Origin: Pseudomonas sp. RIT-PI-q
GTDB lineage: Bacteria; Pseudomonadota; Gammaproteobacteria; Pseudomonadales; Pseudomonadaceae
NCBI RefSeq assembly: GCF_001297125.1
Contig: NZ_LHPC01000049.1
Span: forward strand, 1 to 64,000
Direction: 5' to 3'
DNA length: 64,000 nucleotides
Below are positions 8,329-18,435 of this stretch, piece after piece. Both the position numbers and the translations under genes were made by a program. The notes under the pieces were generated by a model, which ran no database searches, was not told the DNA's origin, and saw nothing but the letters and a program-made list of their open reading frames with translations. Within the stretch, counting starts at the first letter, position 1; each line of letters starts with the position of its first letter.

Positions 8329-8928
8329 GTGACCGCCCCGCCCAAAAGCCTGCCGCTGATTCTCAGTGACCTGCGCACCGCCACCACCCGCCAGCATCAA
8401 GTGCTGGAAAAACGCATTCCGTTTTTGACCACCGATTTAGTGGGCTATACCCGCCTGATCGAAGCCTATTACGGCTTTTATCGGCCGCTGGAAAACCTGC
8501 TGTTCCAGAGGGCCATGAGCATTCCCGATCTGGACTGGTTGATTCGCAGCAAAACCCCATCGCTCGAAGCCGACCTGTATGCGCTGGGCCTGGACGCTGC
8601 CGCAATCGACGCCATTCCCCTGCGCACTTTTTCCTTTCAGCCCCGTTCCGCTGCCGATGTGCTCGGCGTGTTGTACGTCCTTGAAGGCGCGACGCTGGGT
8701 GGCCAGTCGCTGCGCAACGGACTGTACTCGCGCCTGGGTATCGATGAGCGCAGCGGCGGGAGGGTTTTGACCGTCTATGGCACGGCGGCGGTGCTGCTGT
8801 GGCGCGGTTTCCTGGCGTGCCTGTACGAAGTGTGTGCTCCCATTGAACGGGCGGCGTCGGTGGTCGCGGCCCAGTCGACCTTCAAGGCTTTCGAAGATTG
8901 GCTCGAACAGCGTGAGGTGTTGCTATGA
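8329..8928 (+). CDS. bphO: Heme oxygenase BphO (biliverdin supply for phytochrome)
   Basis: Opens heme to biliverdin, the chromophore of the bacteriophytochrome encoded next. The 199 residues match the bacterial heme oxygenase family. The proximal-helix region ATTRQHQVLEK carries the probable iron-ligand His, and LYVLEGATLGGQSL matches the distal-helix glycine-rich kink. The start is taken as GTG 8329; an in-frame TTG lies 21 bases upstream, and neither has a clear ribosome binding site. The stop overlaps the bphP start (ATGA, 8925-8928), so the two are translationally coupled. Confidence 0.9.
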   Translation: MTAPPKSLPLILSDLRTATTRQHQVLEKRIPFLTTDLVGYTRLIEAYYGFYRPLENLLFQRAMSIPDLDWLIRSKTPSLEADLYALGLDAAAIDAIPLRTFSFQPRSAADVLGVLYVLEGATLGGQSLRNGLYSRLGIDERSGGRVLTVYGTAAVLLWRGFLACLYEVCAPIERAASVVAAQSTFKAFEDWLEQREVLL

Positions 8929-11157
8929 ATCGCCTTACTGATGCGCAACTCGACGCCGCGCTCGCCGAATGCGCCAGCGAAGCGATTCGGATTCCGGGGT
9001 CGATCCAGCCTCATGGCGTGTTGCTGACCTTGAGTGAACCTGAGTTGATCATTCAGCAAATCAGCCGCAATTGCGCGGCGTTGCTGGGGCAGACCGCCGC
9101 CGCATTATTGCAGCAACCTTTGACGATGCTCGCGGGTAGCGCAGCGGCAGAACAGGTTCGCCAGGCGCTGTTGTCGAATGACCTGGAAGTGGCCAATCCG
9201 TTAGTGCTGGAGATTGCTGCGCAGCGCTTCAACGGTTCGCTCAACCGCCATGACGGGTTGATTATTCTTGAACCGGAGCCGGTGCTCGAGGCGGCGCCGG
9301 ACAACACCGCCGGCCTATTGCGGGCCCTGCGGCGGATGCAGGCCGCCAGCACGCTCGACGATTTGTACAGCGTCAGTGTCGATGAAATCCGCCACCTGAG
9401 CGGCTTCGACCGAGCGATGATTTATCGCTTCCAGCCAGCGGGGCACGGGCAAGTCATCAGCGAGGTGCTGGGCGGAATTTTGCCTGGTTGCCGGGGCAAT
9501 GTTTCCCCGCCTCGGACATCCCGGCTCAGGCCCGTGAGCTGTATCGCCTGAACTGGATTCGGGGGATCCCGGACGCGCGTTATGAGCCGGTGCCGATTCT
9601 TCCGCTGTTGCGCCCTGACACCGGGCAACCCCTGGACCTGGGGTTTTCGGTGTTGCGCAGCGTATCGCCGGTGCACTGCCAGTACCTGGAAAACATGGGC
9701 GTTCGCGCGTCCATGAGCCTGTCACTGCTGGAGGGCGATCAGCTGTGGGGACTGATCACCTGCGCACATCCAGAACCGCTGCTGGTCAGTCATTCGGTGC
9801 GCACGATGTGTGCGGCGATCGCCCAGTTGCTCAGCGTGCAAATTTGCGCGCTGCAGATCCGCGACGCGCAGCATCAGCGTGAACAGAAATCGCGCCTGAT
9901 CAATGAGCTGAGTGCAGCCATGCGCCAGGCGGACAGCGATGTGCTGGAGGGCTTGCTCAATCACCCCGAGCAACTGCTGGCCTTGACCGGTGCCGGCGGT
10001 GTTGCGGTGCTGATCGAAGATCGTTTGCAGCTGATCGGTGAATGCCCGACGGTGGAGCAAGTGCGAGCGCTTTACCTGTGGGTACGCGAGCAGTGCCTGG
10101 AACGCAGTGAGCCGTTGCTGACCAACCACCTGCAAGGTCTGCACGGTGCCAGTGCGCTCTACAGCGAGGCAGCCAGTGGACTTCTGGCTTTTGTCCTGCC
10201 CAAACCGGTGGACAACGGCGTCCTGTGGTTCCGCCCGCAAATACGTTCGAGCATGAAGTGGAGCGGCAACCCTGATGAGCACTTCAGTGCCGCGGGCGAC
10301 AACCGTTTGCAACCGCGCACGTCCTTTGCCCTGTGGGAACAGCAAGTGGAGGGCAGGGCGCGCGAGTGGAGCGCGGCGGATGCCTACGCGGTCAACGAGC
10401 TGCGCCGTTACGCGATTGAAAACGACCTCGCCCGTCAGGTTCACCGCGAGCATGAAGCGGTCAGGGAACGTGATGAATTAGTGGCGGTGGTGTCCCACGA
10501 CCTGCGCAACCCCATGACCATTATCATCATGCAATGCGGAATGATGCAGCGCCTGGTGGCCAAGGACGAAGGCAAGCACACCGTGCGCCTGAGCGCAGCC
10601 CTGGGCACCGTGGAGGAAGCCACGGAGCGAATGAATGCGCTGATCGCCGACCTGCTGGACAAGTCGAAACTCGATGCCGGTCAGTATCCGCTCGAGTGCA
10701 AGCCGCTGGATGTGGTCGAGTTGCTGCAAAAAGTGTGTGCATTGCTGGTGACCCTCACATCCGACAAGAACATCGAACTCAACTGCACCAGCTCTGAAGG
10801 GTTGAGCATCGACGCCGATCCCCAGCGGCTGTTTCAGGTGCTGTCGAACCTGTTGGGCAACGCCATAAAATTCACCCCGTCAGGTGGCCGTATCGACCTC
10901 AACGCCTGGCAGGTGGACGGCAAGGTGCTGATCTCGGTGCGCGACAATGGTGGCGGTATCCACCCCGTGCACTTGCCGCACATCTTCGAACGCTACTGGC
11001 CGATTCGTGAGGGCAACCCGAACGGCAGTGGCTTGGGTTTGTACATCTGCCGCAGCATCGTGCAGGCCCATGGCGGTGAACTCTGGGCCGAGAGCGACCC
11101 CGGCGTGGGCGGTGTGTTCCCTTTTCGCTCCCCGCGCTGGTCGCCGCCCTCGCTTAG
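8925..11157 (+). pseudogene. bphP: Bacteriophytochrome histidine kinase BphP, with two apparent 1-base deletions
   Basis: Red/far-red light-sensing kinase. The N-terminal PAS-GAF-PHY photosensor (biliverdin Cys at residue 16, ALAECASEAIRIPGSIQPHG) is followed by HisKA (VVSHDLRNPM) and HATPase (LLGNAIKFTPSGG, DNGGGI, GSGLGLYIC). The frame breaks near 9473-9480: GGCGGAATTTTGCC reads on to a stop, but one more base restores GG-NFAWLPGQCFPASDIPAQ, the expected GAF sequence. A second break near 11119 changes the tail: one added base in GTGTTCCCTTTTCG gives a usual FSLPALVAALA ending with TAG at 11155, abutting the convergent VOC gene. The repaired length is about 744 residues, normal for the family. 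It is either inactivated or mis-sequenced. No response regulator follows. Confidence 0.9.
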
Positions 11158-11522
11158 GCTCGGGTCATTCCCCCCAGCAGGTGCCCGCCCGGGTCATCGA
11201 AGTAGCCCCGCCGGCCACCGCCATAATCGTTGATCTCGTTCGCTCGCTGCTTGCCGGGGTCGGCCCACCAGGGCTGATGGCGCGCTTGCAGGCGGGCGGA
11301 GACGGCGGCGGAATCCCTGTCACCGATCAAAAACGCATAGGGCTGCGGGGCAATCGGCGGGTCATTGTCGGAGAAATCCAGCGCCACGCCGTTGTCGAGC
11401 TGGACGATCAGCATCGGGCCGAAGGGTTCGGGCGCAGGCAGGCCGAGGATGTCGGCCAGATAGTTGGCCGATGTCTGCTTGTCGCGGCACCAGACGATGG
11501 TGTGGTTCAGCTGAGTGCTCAT
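11154..11522 (-). CDS. VOC (glyoxalase/bleomycin-resistance fold) protein
   Basis: 122 residues with two beta-alpha-beta-beta-beta units typical of the vicinal oxygen chelate superfamily. Candidate metal ligands are His in LNHTIVWCRD near the N-terminus and Asp/His in the C-terminal FDDPGGHLLG. The substrate is unknown. It is convergent with bphP: its TAA and the repaired bphP TAG overlap by two bases, which supports the reconstructed bphP end. Confidence 0.88.
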   Translation of the reverse strand: MSTQLNHTIVWCRDKQTSANYLADILGLPAPEPFGPMLIVQLDNGVALDFSDNDPPIAPQPYAFLIGDRDSAAVSARLQARHQPWWADPGKQRANEINDYGGGRRGYFDDPGGHLLGGMTRA

Positions 11523-11717
11523 GGCGTGATCCTCATAGCGCGATCCTCACGGCGGTTCAGGTATCTCGTTTTAAGCCATGAGATTAGCTCAGCCTGTTGC
11601 GCAATGACCGCCCTGACCTAAGCTTGGGGCAAGGCGAGAGACAATTTGCGGTGCGTCACCCGGAACGAACGCCGCGATGCGCAATCATTAGAGCGTGGAT
11701 ATCAAAAGGAGATGCGC

Positions 11718-12266
11718 ATGCTCATCAGGTCATTGACCCTGGCTACTTTGCTGGCTTTCGCCGGCCCCTTGTTCGCCGCCGATGGCGACTCACCTCTGGA
11801 CATGGACAAGGGCAGGTCCCGGCCGTTGATCGTCATCGCTCCGAGCACGGTTGATCCGACGTGGGTCAGCCTGAAAAAGTCGCTGGATGAACCGGCTAAC
11901 CGCAAGGGTTTCACTGACCGAAACATGGTGCTGTACACGGTGCTCAATTTGATGGGGCAGCGCGACGGTAAAGACCTGGGGCCACAAGACACGGCGGCAT
12001 TGATCCGCTCGCTGAAGTTGGGGGCCGGGGCGAAGAGCAAGGTGATTCTGGTTGGCAAGGACGGGGAGAAAAAGCTTGAAGAGTCGGGAGCGGTCGAGCT
12101 GAAGACGATTTTCGATGCCGTTGACCAACTGCCCGCGTCCGAGAAAGAAGCTGCGGTGCCGGCGCCAGCACCGGTTGAGGAAGCTGCACCGGTCAAGGGT
12201 GCCAAAGGCACAAAACCGGGCAAACCGGCCAAGCCCACCAAACCGCCAGAAATGCCGGATGATTGA
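11718..12266 (+). CDS. DUF4174 family exported protein
   Basis: 182 residues beginning with a clear signal peptide (MLIRSLTLATLLAFAGPLFA, cleavage after FA). The DUF4174 region follows (SRPLIVIAPS through VILVGKDGEKKL), a thioredoxin-like fold without redox cysteines. The C-terminal tail is low-complexity and Ala/Pro/Lys-rich (about residues 140-182, repeats of KPGKPAKPTKP). The start is ATG 11718 because AAGGAG lies 7 bases upstream; the ATG at 11712 directly abuts that site. It is probably periplasmic. Function unknown. Confidence 0.88.
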   Translation: MLIRSLTLATLLAFAGPLFAADGDSPLDMDKGRSRPLIVIAPSTVDPTWVSLKKSLDEPANRKGFTDRNMVLYTVLNLMGQRDGKDLGPQDTAALIRSLKLGAGAKSKVILVGKDGEKKLEESGAVELKTIFDAVDQLPASEKEAAVPAPAPVEEAAPVKGAKGTKPGKPAKPTKPPEMPDD

Positions 12267-12320
12267 GTAGCCGCTGCCGATCCTGCGTTCGTCTGCCGCC
12301 TCTGCCGAGCCTACGTTCGC

Positions 12321-12570
12321 CTGTAGCAGCTGTCGAGCCTGCGTTCGCCTGTAGCAGCTGTCGAGCCTGCGAGGCTGCGTTCGGCTGCGAAGCAGTCGTA
12401 AAACCTGAATGCTAGGTCTGTCTGAAACACCGCATCGCCTGATTTTACGACTGCTTCGCAGCCGAACGCAGCCTCGCAGGCTCGACAGCTGCTACAAGTA
12501 AACGCAGCCTCGCAGGCTCGACAGCTGCTACAAGTAAACGCAGCCTCGCAGGCTCGACGGCTGCTACAAG
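12321..12570. repeat. Long inverted-repeat element, copy 4 (extra modules on both sides)
   Basis: Fills most of the 331-base gap 12267-12597. It has one extra 30-base module on the left, plus a degraded one from 12287. Left arm, core (AAAACCTGAATGCTAGGTCTG...CGCCTGATTTT) and right arm follow, then two further 37-base right modules joined by CAAGTAAACGCAGCC. The last module is shortened and leads into the autotransporter stop. Module junctions differ from those of the 21.8-kb copy (GTAAACGC against GCCGAACGC), so expansions occurred independently. Confidence 0.92.
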
Positions 12571-12597
12571 TGAACGCAGCTGCGAAGCTTCGATGTA

Positions 12598-14793
12598 TTA
12601 CCAGTTGTAGCGATAACCGACGGTTACCGCCCAAGGCTGTTCGATATCGCTGCCCTTGGCGTATGCCCCTTCGGCGTAGACGTTGTGCTTTTGCGCCGCC
12701 GTCACCATCACCCCACCACCCATCTCGGCCCGTGAGCCCGGCAGTCGGCTGTCCAGTTTTGCGCCGTTGACCTTCACGTGACTGTCGCCGGCATGCTCGG
12801 TAACCCAGGTCGCTTTGGCGTAAGGCTTCACGGTCATACCGTTGCCCAGTTCCAGATCGCGTCCGAGCATTCCACCGACACGACTCTGAACCGAGTTCAT
12901 CGCCTCCTGCTCGACGTCCAGGCCATTGCTGGCCGTGTACCGCCCACCACTGATGCGCGCCATTTGCAGTCCCGCCTGCGGTTCGACAAACCAGCCACGG
13001 CCCAGATCGATGTGCTTGCCGACTTGTACGTCAGCGCTCACCGCATGGTTCTTGTAGCGCGCCTTGACCTTGTCGCCGAGGTTGCTGGTGATGTCGATTT
13101 CATTGTCCAGACGGCTGTATTTCAGCGCGCCATCGACGTACAACCCGCTACGGTCCAGGTAGCTCGCATACGCGCCGAGCGTGGTGCTATCGATTGTGCC
13201 TTTGCTGGCCTCGCCGAATTGTTGCCGGCCCTGACCCTGGCCGAGCAAGCCACCGACATAGAGCGTGCCGTCGGCAAAGGCCAGGGCGTTGTCGGCGCCA
13301 ATTTCCATACCGTTGACGTGCTGATCGAAGGCGCGGCTGGTGCCGGTGTCCAGACGTTGTTCGGTGCCATAAGCGCGGGTCCACACACCGCCCTGATCCT
13401 TGCCCGAGCGCAGTTCGCCAAAATGCCCGGTGGTGGCGCTCATTTGCGCGCTGATCAACGTCGCGCTGGCGGCATGGCTGGCGACCGCTGCGTTGGCGCC
13501 TTTGCTCAGGGTTTGCGCCTGAGGCAGGCGAGGTGGTTGAACGGGCGGTACAGGCTCAACAGGATCCACAGGAAAAACCGGGGGGATCGGTGGGATGGGT
13601 GGGATGGGTGCAACCGGTGGCTGTGGATCCAGCTGTCCATCCGGCTGGTCGATCGGATCACCCCCAGCCAGATTGGCCAGATACCAGTCGTCACCTTCCT
13701 GCTGCAACTGGTAACGATAAGCCCCGGCATCCACCGTTTCACCGTAGAGCGTGAAGTCGCCTCTGCCGCCGTTGCCATCCACCAGCATCAATTTCTGTTC
13801 CGCGCGACCGGGTGTATTACCCGAGTCGGCGACCACCAGCGTGTGACTGCCGCTGATCGGCCCCAGCACATTGAGCCGATCACCGCGCAGGGAGGCCAGA
13901 TCGGTGTTCATCATGAAAGTGCCGTTGCCGGTCAGCGGGCCTTTGATCATCAGGGTATGGAAACCGTTGATGGCCGGGTCGGCGAAGTTGACTTGACCGT
14001 CGACATGGCTGGCACCGCCCAAGATTCCATCGCCCTTGAGTTGCAGAACACCACCGGAATTGAGCGTCGTGTCACTGGCATCGGCGCGATCGCCCAGCAC
14101 CATCAGCCCACCGTGATTGACCGTGGAGAAGTGCACGTGGGTGCCGGCCACGCTCTCCAGCATGCCGCCCTGGTTGACGACGGTGTCGATGGCCGAAGCG
14201 TTATCGCTGACCGACAGAACCCCACCGTCGTTGACCATCGTGCGTTCGGCGTAACCGTTTTGATAGACCGTCATCTGGCTGTTGTTGACGCGCGTGCCAT
14301 AGGCGACGGCGTTGGCGTACACCCACAGGCTGCCGCCGTTGAGTTGTGTATCGCCGACCACCGCCTGCTCGGCGACGTCGAAATTACCGCTGGTGACGGT
14401 GGTGCGAAGCGCCGTGGCCGAACCGACGACAACCATCTGGCCGCGGGTCAAAACGCTGTCATAGGCCGAACCGTTATCGTTGATCTGCAGCCAACCGTTG
14501 TCGCCGTCAATGGTGGTGCCCACCGATGTTCCTGAGTCCCAGACTTGCAGGTGGCCATTGCTCACCGTGCTGTTGACGACGGCGCCGCCACTGCCGACAT
14601 GGAGCGTGGAGCCATCGTTGACCAGCACATTTTCCTGACGCGAGGCCAGGCAATTGAGCGGGTCACAACTGGCTGCGTTCGACATCCCGGGCATGGCGCC
14701 CAGCATCAACAACGCACCTGACATCGAAACGCGAGAAAAACGCACACCAAACGTAAACATGGACATCCGCCGACTGCAGGGGAGAAGAGCCAT
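12598..14793 (-). CDS. Autotransporter, AIDA/pertactin type
   Basis: A type V secreted surface protein of 731 residues. An extended signal peptide ends near GMSNA. The passenger has about ten AIDA-like 19-residue beta-helix repeats (residues 50-260, e.g. GGVLSVSDNASAIDTVVNQG). A pertactin-like stem runs to about 390, with a Pro-rich linker (405-440, PPIPPIPPVFPVDPVEP). The C-terminal 12-strand beta-barrel (about 465-731) ends in the outer-membrane signature YRYNW. Passengers of this class act in adhesion or biofilm. The start could also be the ATG ten codons in (MSMFTF). It lies 72 bases after a BvgS-like gene on the same strand and so may share its regulation. Confidence 0.93.
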   Translation of the reverse strand: MALLPCSRRMSMFTFGVRFSRVSMSGALLMLGAMPGMSNAASCDPLNCLASRQENVLVNDGSTLHVGSGGAVVNSTVSNGHLQVWDSGTSVGTTIDGDNGWLQINDNGSAYDSVLTRGQMVVVGSATALRTTVTSGNFDVAEQAVVGDTQLNGGSLWVYANAVAYGTRVNNSQMTVYQNGYAERTMVNDGGVLSVSDNASAIDTVVNQGGMLESVAGTHVHFSTVNHGGLMVLGDRADASDTTLNSGGVLQLKGDGILGGASHVDGQVNFADPAINGFHTLMIKGPLTGNGTFMMNTDLASLRGDRLNVLGPISGSHTLVVADSGNTPGRAEQKLMLVDGNGGRGDFTLYGETVDAGAYRYQLQQEGDDWYLANLAGGDPIDQPDGQLDPQPPVAPIPPIPPIPPVFPVDPVEPVPPVQPPRLPQAQTLSKGANAAVASHAASATLISAQMSATTGHFGELRSGKDQGGVWTRAYGTEQRLDTGTSRAFDQHVNGMEIGADNALAFADGTLYVGGLLGQGQGRQQFGEASKGTIDSTTLGAYASYLDRSGLYVDGALKYSRLDNEIDITSNLGDKVKARYKNHAVSADVQVGKHIDLGRGWFVEPQAGLQMARISGGRYTASNGLDVEQEAMNSVQSRVGGMLGRDLELGNGMTVKPYAKATWVTEHAGDSHVKVNGAKLDSRLPGSRAEMGGGVMVTAAQKHNVYAEGAYAKGSDIEQPWAVTVGYRYNW

Positions 14794-14844
14794 GGATTCT
14801 GCGGACAGGGGCGGAGCAGGTAACGCAGCGGCTTCCTAACTTTT

Positions 14845-14862
14845 TGTGGGAAACGTCCTACA
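14845..14862 (-). promoter_or_regulatory. Candidate response-regulator box upstream of the autotransporter
   Basis: TGTGGGAAACGTCCTACA is an 18-base imperfect palindrome (arms TGTRGGA, 6 of 7 paired) located 52-69 bases before the autotransporter start and overlapping the last codons of the sensor gene. Its spacing resembles boxes of NarL/FixJ-type regulators such as GacA (TGTAAG-N6-CTTACA). The adjacent BvgA-like regulator is of this class. The site is seen directly; the regulator assignment is inference. Confidence 0.4.
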
Positions 14863-14865
14863 CAA

Positions 14866-17800
14866 TTAGGTATCGGTACTGAGCCGGATGCTGTCCTGAA
14901 GACGCGTCATCTGCGTGACGAAGGCTTCAAGCAACAGGTTCATTTCGGCGCCCCGAACGGAGTCGTGGCAACCTTGTTCAAGTTGCTCGCAAGCACTGAT
15001 CAGCGGCGCTGCGTGGATGATCCGCGCACTGCCGAGAATCTTGTGGCAGCAGCGGCCCATGGCGCTGAAATCAGCGGCGGCATACAGCGCCAGCAAGGTG
15101 TCGAAGTCTTCCTGATTGGTGCGCAGCACCGTGGACAGCAGTTGCCGGGTCATCGCCGGATCGCCGGCCGTGGTGTCCCGGACTTTGTTGATATCGAAGC
15201 ATGCAACCGTCGCGCTACGCTTCTGTTCCGCGTCACCCAGATAACGCTCCAGGACGCTGCGGGTCACGGGTTTGAACAGGCAGTCATTCATGCCCGCCGC
15301 CAGGCAACGCTGGATTTCCTGGGGCTGGGCGTTGGCCGTCAACCCGATCACATGCGTGGCCGCGCGTCCGTCGCGCGCCTCGGCTGCCCGCAACTGGCGG
15401 GTCATCTGATCGCCACTCATCTGCGGCATGTTGCAGTCGGTGATGACGTAATCGAAGGCTTCCTCGCCCCAGCGCTGCAATCCTTCCACGCCGTTTTCAG
15501 CACACGTGACGCGCATGCCCAACGACTCCAGTTGTCGCTGCAACACCACGCGATTGAACTCGTGGTCCTCGACGATCAGGATGCGCCGGGCGGGCAGGGA
15601 CGCCACGTTTTCAGCCTCGACCGAGGGCGCTGTCTCGGCGTCCGCCACCACCGCAACGTCCAGCGCCAGGGTGAACACTGAACCGTGTCCCGGCGTGCTG
15701 ACGCAGCTCAGTTGTCCACCCATCAACTGCGTCAGTTGCTGACAGATCGCCAGCCCCAGACCGGTGCCGATCTGCAACTCGGTGTCACTGGACTCGAACT
15801 GCGTGTAAGGCTGAAACAGCCGCTGGCGCTGCTGCTCGTCCATGCCGATGCCGGTGTCTTGTACCCGCAGCCGCAAGTGGGCGAGACCGTCATCGGTCTC
15901 AAGGTGCAGTTCAACGCTGACCGTGCCTTGTGGGGTGAATTTGATCGCGTTGCTGATCAGGTTGGCGACAATCTGGCGGAACCGCAGGGAGTCCAGTTCC
16001 ACCGCAATGTCCACCCCTGGTTTGACCCACGTCAGGGCGACGTTTTTCTGTTGCGCGAGGCTGGCGAAGCTCTGGATCACCGTGCTCACCAACCGCTCGG
16101 GATGGCAGGTGCCGGTACGCAGTTCGAACTTGCCGGATTCGATTTTCGACAGGTCGAGAATCTCGCCAATCAACTCCATCATGCCGCCGGCCGATTGCTG
16201 GGCGATGTCGATCAGCTCGGCGTCGGGACGCTTGTCGCGCAGCAGTTCGAGGACACCGATCAAGGCGCTCATGGGCGTGCGGATCTCGTGACTCATCACC
16301 GCCAGGAAGTGGCTCTTGCCGCGATTCGCCGCCTCGGCCAGGTCCTTGGCCTGGTGCAATGCATGTTGCAGATGCTGCTGTTCGGTAAGGTCGATCCAGC
16401 CGCCGATCACGCCGGTCATGGTGCCGTCGGAGTCGCGATAGGGCAGGGCCCAGTGGTAGATGTGATAGGTCTTGCCGTTGACCGTCATGGCGAAGTTGTC
16501 GAAGGACGGTTCGCCGCTGTCGAGGGTGGCGCGGTGGATGCGCTTGTAACTGTGGGCGTCGTTGACAGGCAGTATGTTGGCTTCGATCAAGCCCTTGTTC
16601 AGCACCTGGTCGAGCTCGACTTCCATCACGTGCAGGTACGCGCGATTGCAGGTCAGCAGCAGGCCCTGGCGATCCCGCACGTAGATCGGGTGCGGTGTGC
16701 CGTCGACAAGGACCTTCATGAACACCAATTGGTCGTTCAAGGCTTTCTGTGCTTTCTGGCGCTCGGCGATCTGCCGACGCAGCCCCAGGTTCCACGCCAG
16801 AATGACCAGCAACACCGCCAACAACCCCAGCACCGCTTTGTAGAACCAGCTTTTGTAGGCGTTCCAGCCGCCCTCGCTCTCCTGCGGGTTTTGCCAACGA
16901 TTGGCCAGGTCGGTGAATTCGTCGGGACGAATATCGAGCAGGGCTTTGTTGAGGATCGAGACCAGCTCGGCGTTCTGATTTCCGGTGGCGAAGCCGATCA
17001 GCGCGGGCTGCGAGCCAATCACCGAATCGATTTGCAAGCGGCCGCGGAAGAAGCGGTCGATCAGGTAGGCGGCACTCAGTTGTGGCTGGATCACGCCCGC
17101 AACCCGACCTTCGGCGAGCAGTTCATAGGACTCGATGGGGACGTCGACTTCTTCCCGTTGAATGTCCGGCCACTCACGCTCCAGCCAGTTGGCGGCGGCG
17201 GAGCCCTTGATGATTGCCACGCGCTGGCCCTTCATGCCGGTGAGGCCCGCATGTTCAGTCTGGGCGCGGGTGACCAGCACAAACGGGTTGACCAGGTAGG
17301 GACGAGAGAACGCCAGGCTGGCATCGCGGCGCTCGCTGTACGTCAGCGCGCCGATAATGCTCACCGGATCGCGCTGCACGCGGCTGATCATGGCGTCGAT
17401 GGAGGTGATCTTGCTCGGCCGGAACACCAGCCCGGTGCGGTCGTTGATCAACTCCAGCAGATCGGCGGCCATGCCGCGTAGCTCACCGTCGGCGTTAAAA
17501 AAGCTGAAAGGCGAGTACAGGTCGTTGGCCAGCACGTCGATCTGCGGATGATCCTTGATCCATTGCTGTTCGGTCGCGGTCAGTTGCAGACGGCTGTAGC
17601 CCAGCTTCGGATTGTCGCCGATGCCCCAGCGCCGGGCGATCACGGCGCGCTCCTGGGGTGAAATCTTCGCCAGGGCGCTGTTGAGCAAGGTGCGCAACTG
17701 GCTGTCCTGACGTTGCACCGCGAAGCTGAAGCCCAGCCCTTCGGAATCGCGCTGAATGGTCTGTTTCAAGCTCTGCTGATAGCTGCGTTCCAACAGGTAC

Positions 17801-18432
17801 TGCGCGGAAATCGCATCGGTCAGCAGCACCTTGCCTTCGCCATAGGCGACCCGTCCCAGACCTTGCTCGGTGGAGCGCACCGACGCTACCGTCAATTCGG
17901 GAAACAGTGCGGCCACGCGTTCCTGTTGAATCCAGTCGGGATCGAACAACACCGTCGTGCCGGGCGGTGGTTGGTCGTTGGGCCAGTGCGTGCCGAAGCG
18001 GCTGATCAACACCGCCTGATCGTAGGCGTAGGGCGCGCTCAGCAGCAGCTCGCTATTGCCCGCTTCGAGGTGATTGATCCGTGGGACCAGATCGACTTCA
18101 CCCTGTTCAAGCGCGGCCAACGCTTGCTGCTGATCGGCATAGCGATTGACCTGGAGGCGCACGCCCAAACCGCGCGCCAGCACATCGAGGTAATCGGCGG
18201 ACAGGCCTTCGTAATCCTTCTGGTTGGCGGTCATGTCCAGCGGCGGGCGGTCGGGCAGATAAACGCCAACTCGCAGCACAGCCTTGTGCGCCAGCCATTG
18301 GCGCTGAGTGGTCGTGAGTGTTAGCGCGACGCTGCTGTCGGCCGCGCGGCTCAGTAGCGACAACGGTTCGGCGGAGGCCTGCAATGTCAGGAACATCAGC
18401 ACGCCCAGCAGCACACGACAGATCACAGTCAT
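14866..18432 (-). CDS. BvgS/EvgS-like hybrid sensor histidine kinase
   Basis: A membrane phosphorelay kinase of 1188 residues. Domains in order: signal peptide (1-21), two periplasmic Venus-flytrap solute-binding domains (about 50-275 and 285-505), one transmembrane helix (about 518-538), and PAS (about 570-690). Then come HisKA with the phospho-His at about 714 (FLAVMSHEIRTPM), HATPase (NAIKFTPQG, DTGIGM, GTGLGLAI), receiver with Asp near 998 (YVITDCNMP), and Hpt with His near 1129 (CHKILGSA). All phosphotransfer residues are present. The start is 3 bases after the stop of the regulator gene, so they are coupled. The ligand is unknown; relatives respond to small anions or acid. Confidence 0.95.
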   Translation of the reverse strand: MTVICRVLLGVLMFLTLQASAEPLSLLSRAADSSVALTLTTTQRQWLAHKAVLRVGVYLPDRPPLDMTANQKDYEGLSADYLDVLARGLGVRLQVNRYADQQQALAALEQGEVDLVPRINHLEAGNSELLLSAPYAYDQAVLISRFGTHWPNDQPPPGTTVLFDPDWIQQERVAALFPELTVASVRSTEQGLGRVAYGEGKVLLTDAISAQYLLERSYQQSLKQTIQRDSEGLGFSFAVQRQDSQLRTLLNSALAKISPQERAVIARRWGIGDNPKLGYSRLQLTATEQQWIKDHPQIDVLANDLYSPFSFFNADGELRGMAADLLELINDRTGLVFRPSKITSIDAMISRVQRDPVSIIGALTYSERRDASLAFSRPYLVNPFVLVTRAQTEHAGLTGMKGQRVAIIKGSAAANWLEREWPDIQREEVDVPIESYELLAEGRVAGVIQPQLSAAYLIDRFFRGRLQIDSVIGSQPALIGFATGNQNAELVSILNKALLDIRPDEFTDLANRWQNPQESEGGWNAYKSWFYKAVLGLLAVLLVILAWNLGLRRQIAERQKAQKALNDQLVFMKVLVDGTPHPIYVRDRQGLLLTCNRAYLHVMEVELDQVLNKGLIEANILPVNDAHSYKRIHRATLDSGEPSFDNFAMTVNGKTYHIYHWALPYRDSDGTMTGVIGGWIDLTEQQHLQHALHQAKDLAEAANRGKSHFLAVMSHEIRTPMSALIGVLELLRDKRPDAELIDIAQQSAGGMMELIGEILDLSKIESGKFELRTGTCHPERLVSTVIQSFASLAQQKNVALTWVKPGVDIAVELDSLRFRQIVANLISNAIKFTPQGTVSVELHLETDDGLAHLRLRVQDTGIGMDEQQRQRLFQPYTQFESSDTELQIGTGLGLAICQQLTQLMGGQLSCVSTPGHGSVFTLALDVAVVADAETAPSVEAENVASLPARRILIVEDHEFNRVVLQRQLESLGMRVTCAENGVEGLQRWGEEAFDYVITDCNMPQMSGDQMTRQLRAAEARDGRAATHVIGLTANAQPQEIQRCLAAGMNDCLFKPVTRSVLERYLGDAEQKRSATVACFDINKVRDTTAGDPAMTRQLLSTVLRTNQEDFDTLLALYAAADFSAMGRCCHKILGSARIIHAAPLISACEQLEQGCHDSVRGAEMNLLLEAFVTQMTRLQDSIRLSTDT

Positions 18433-18435
18433 GAC

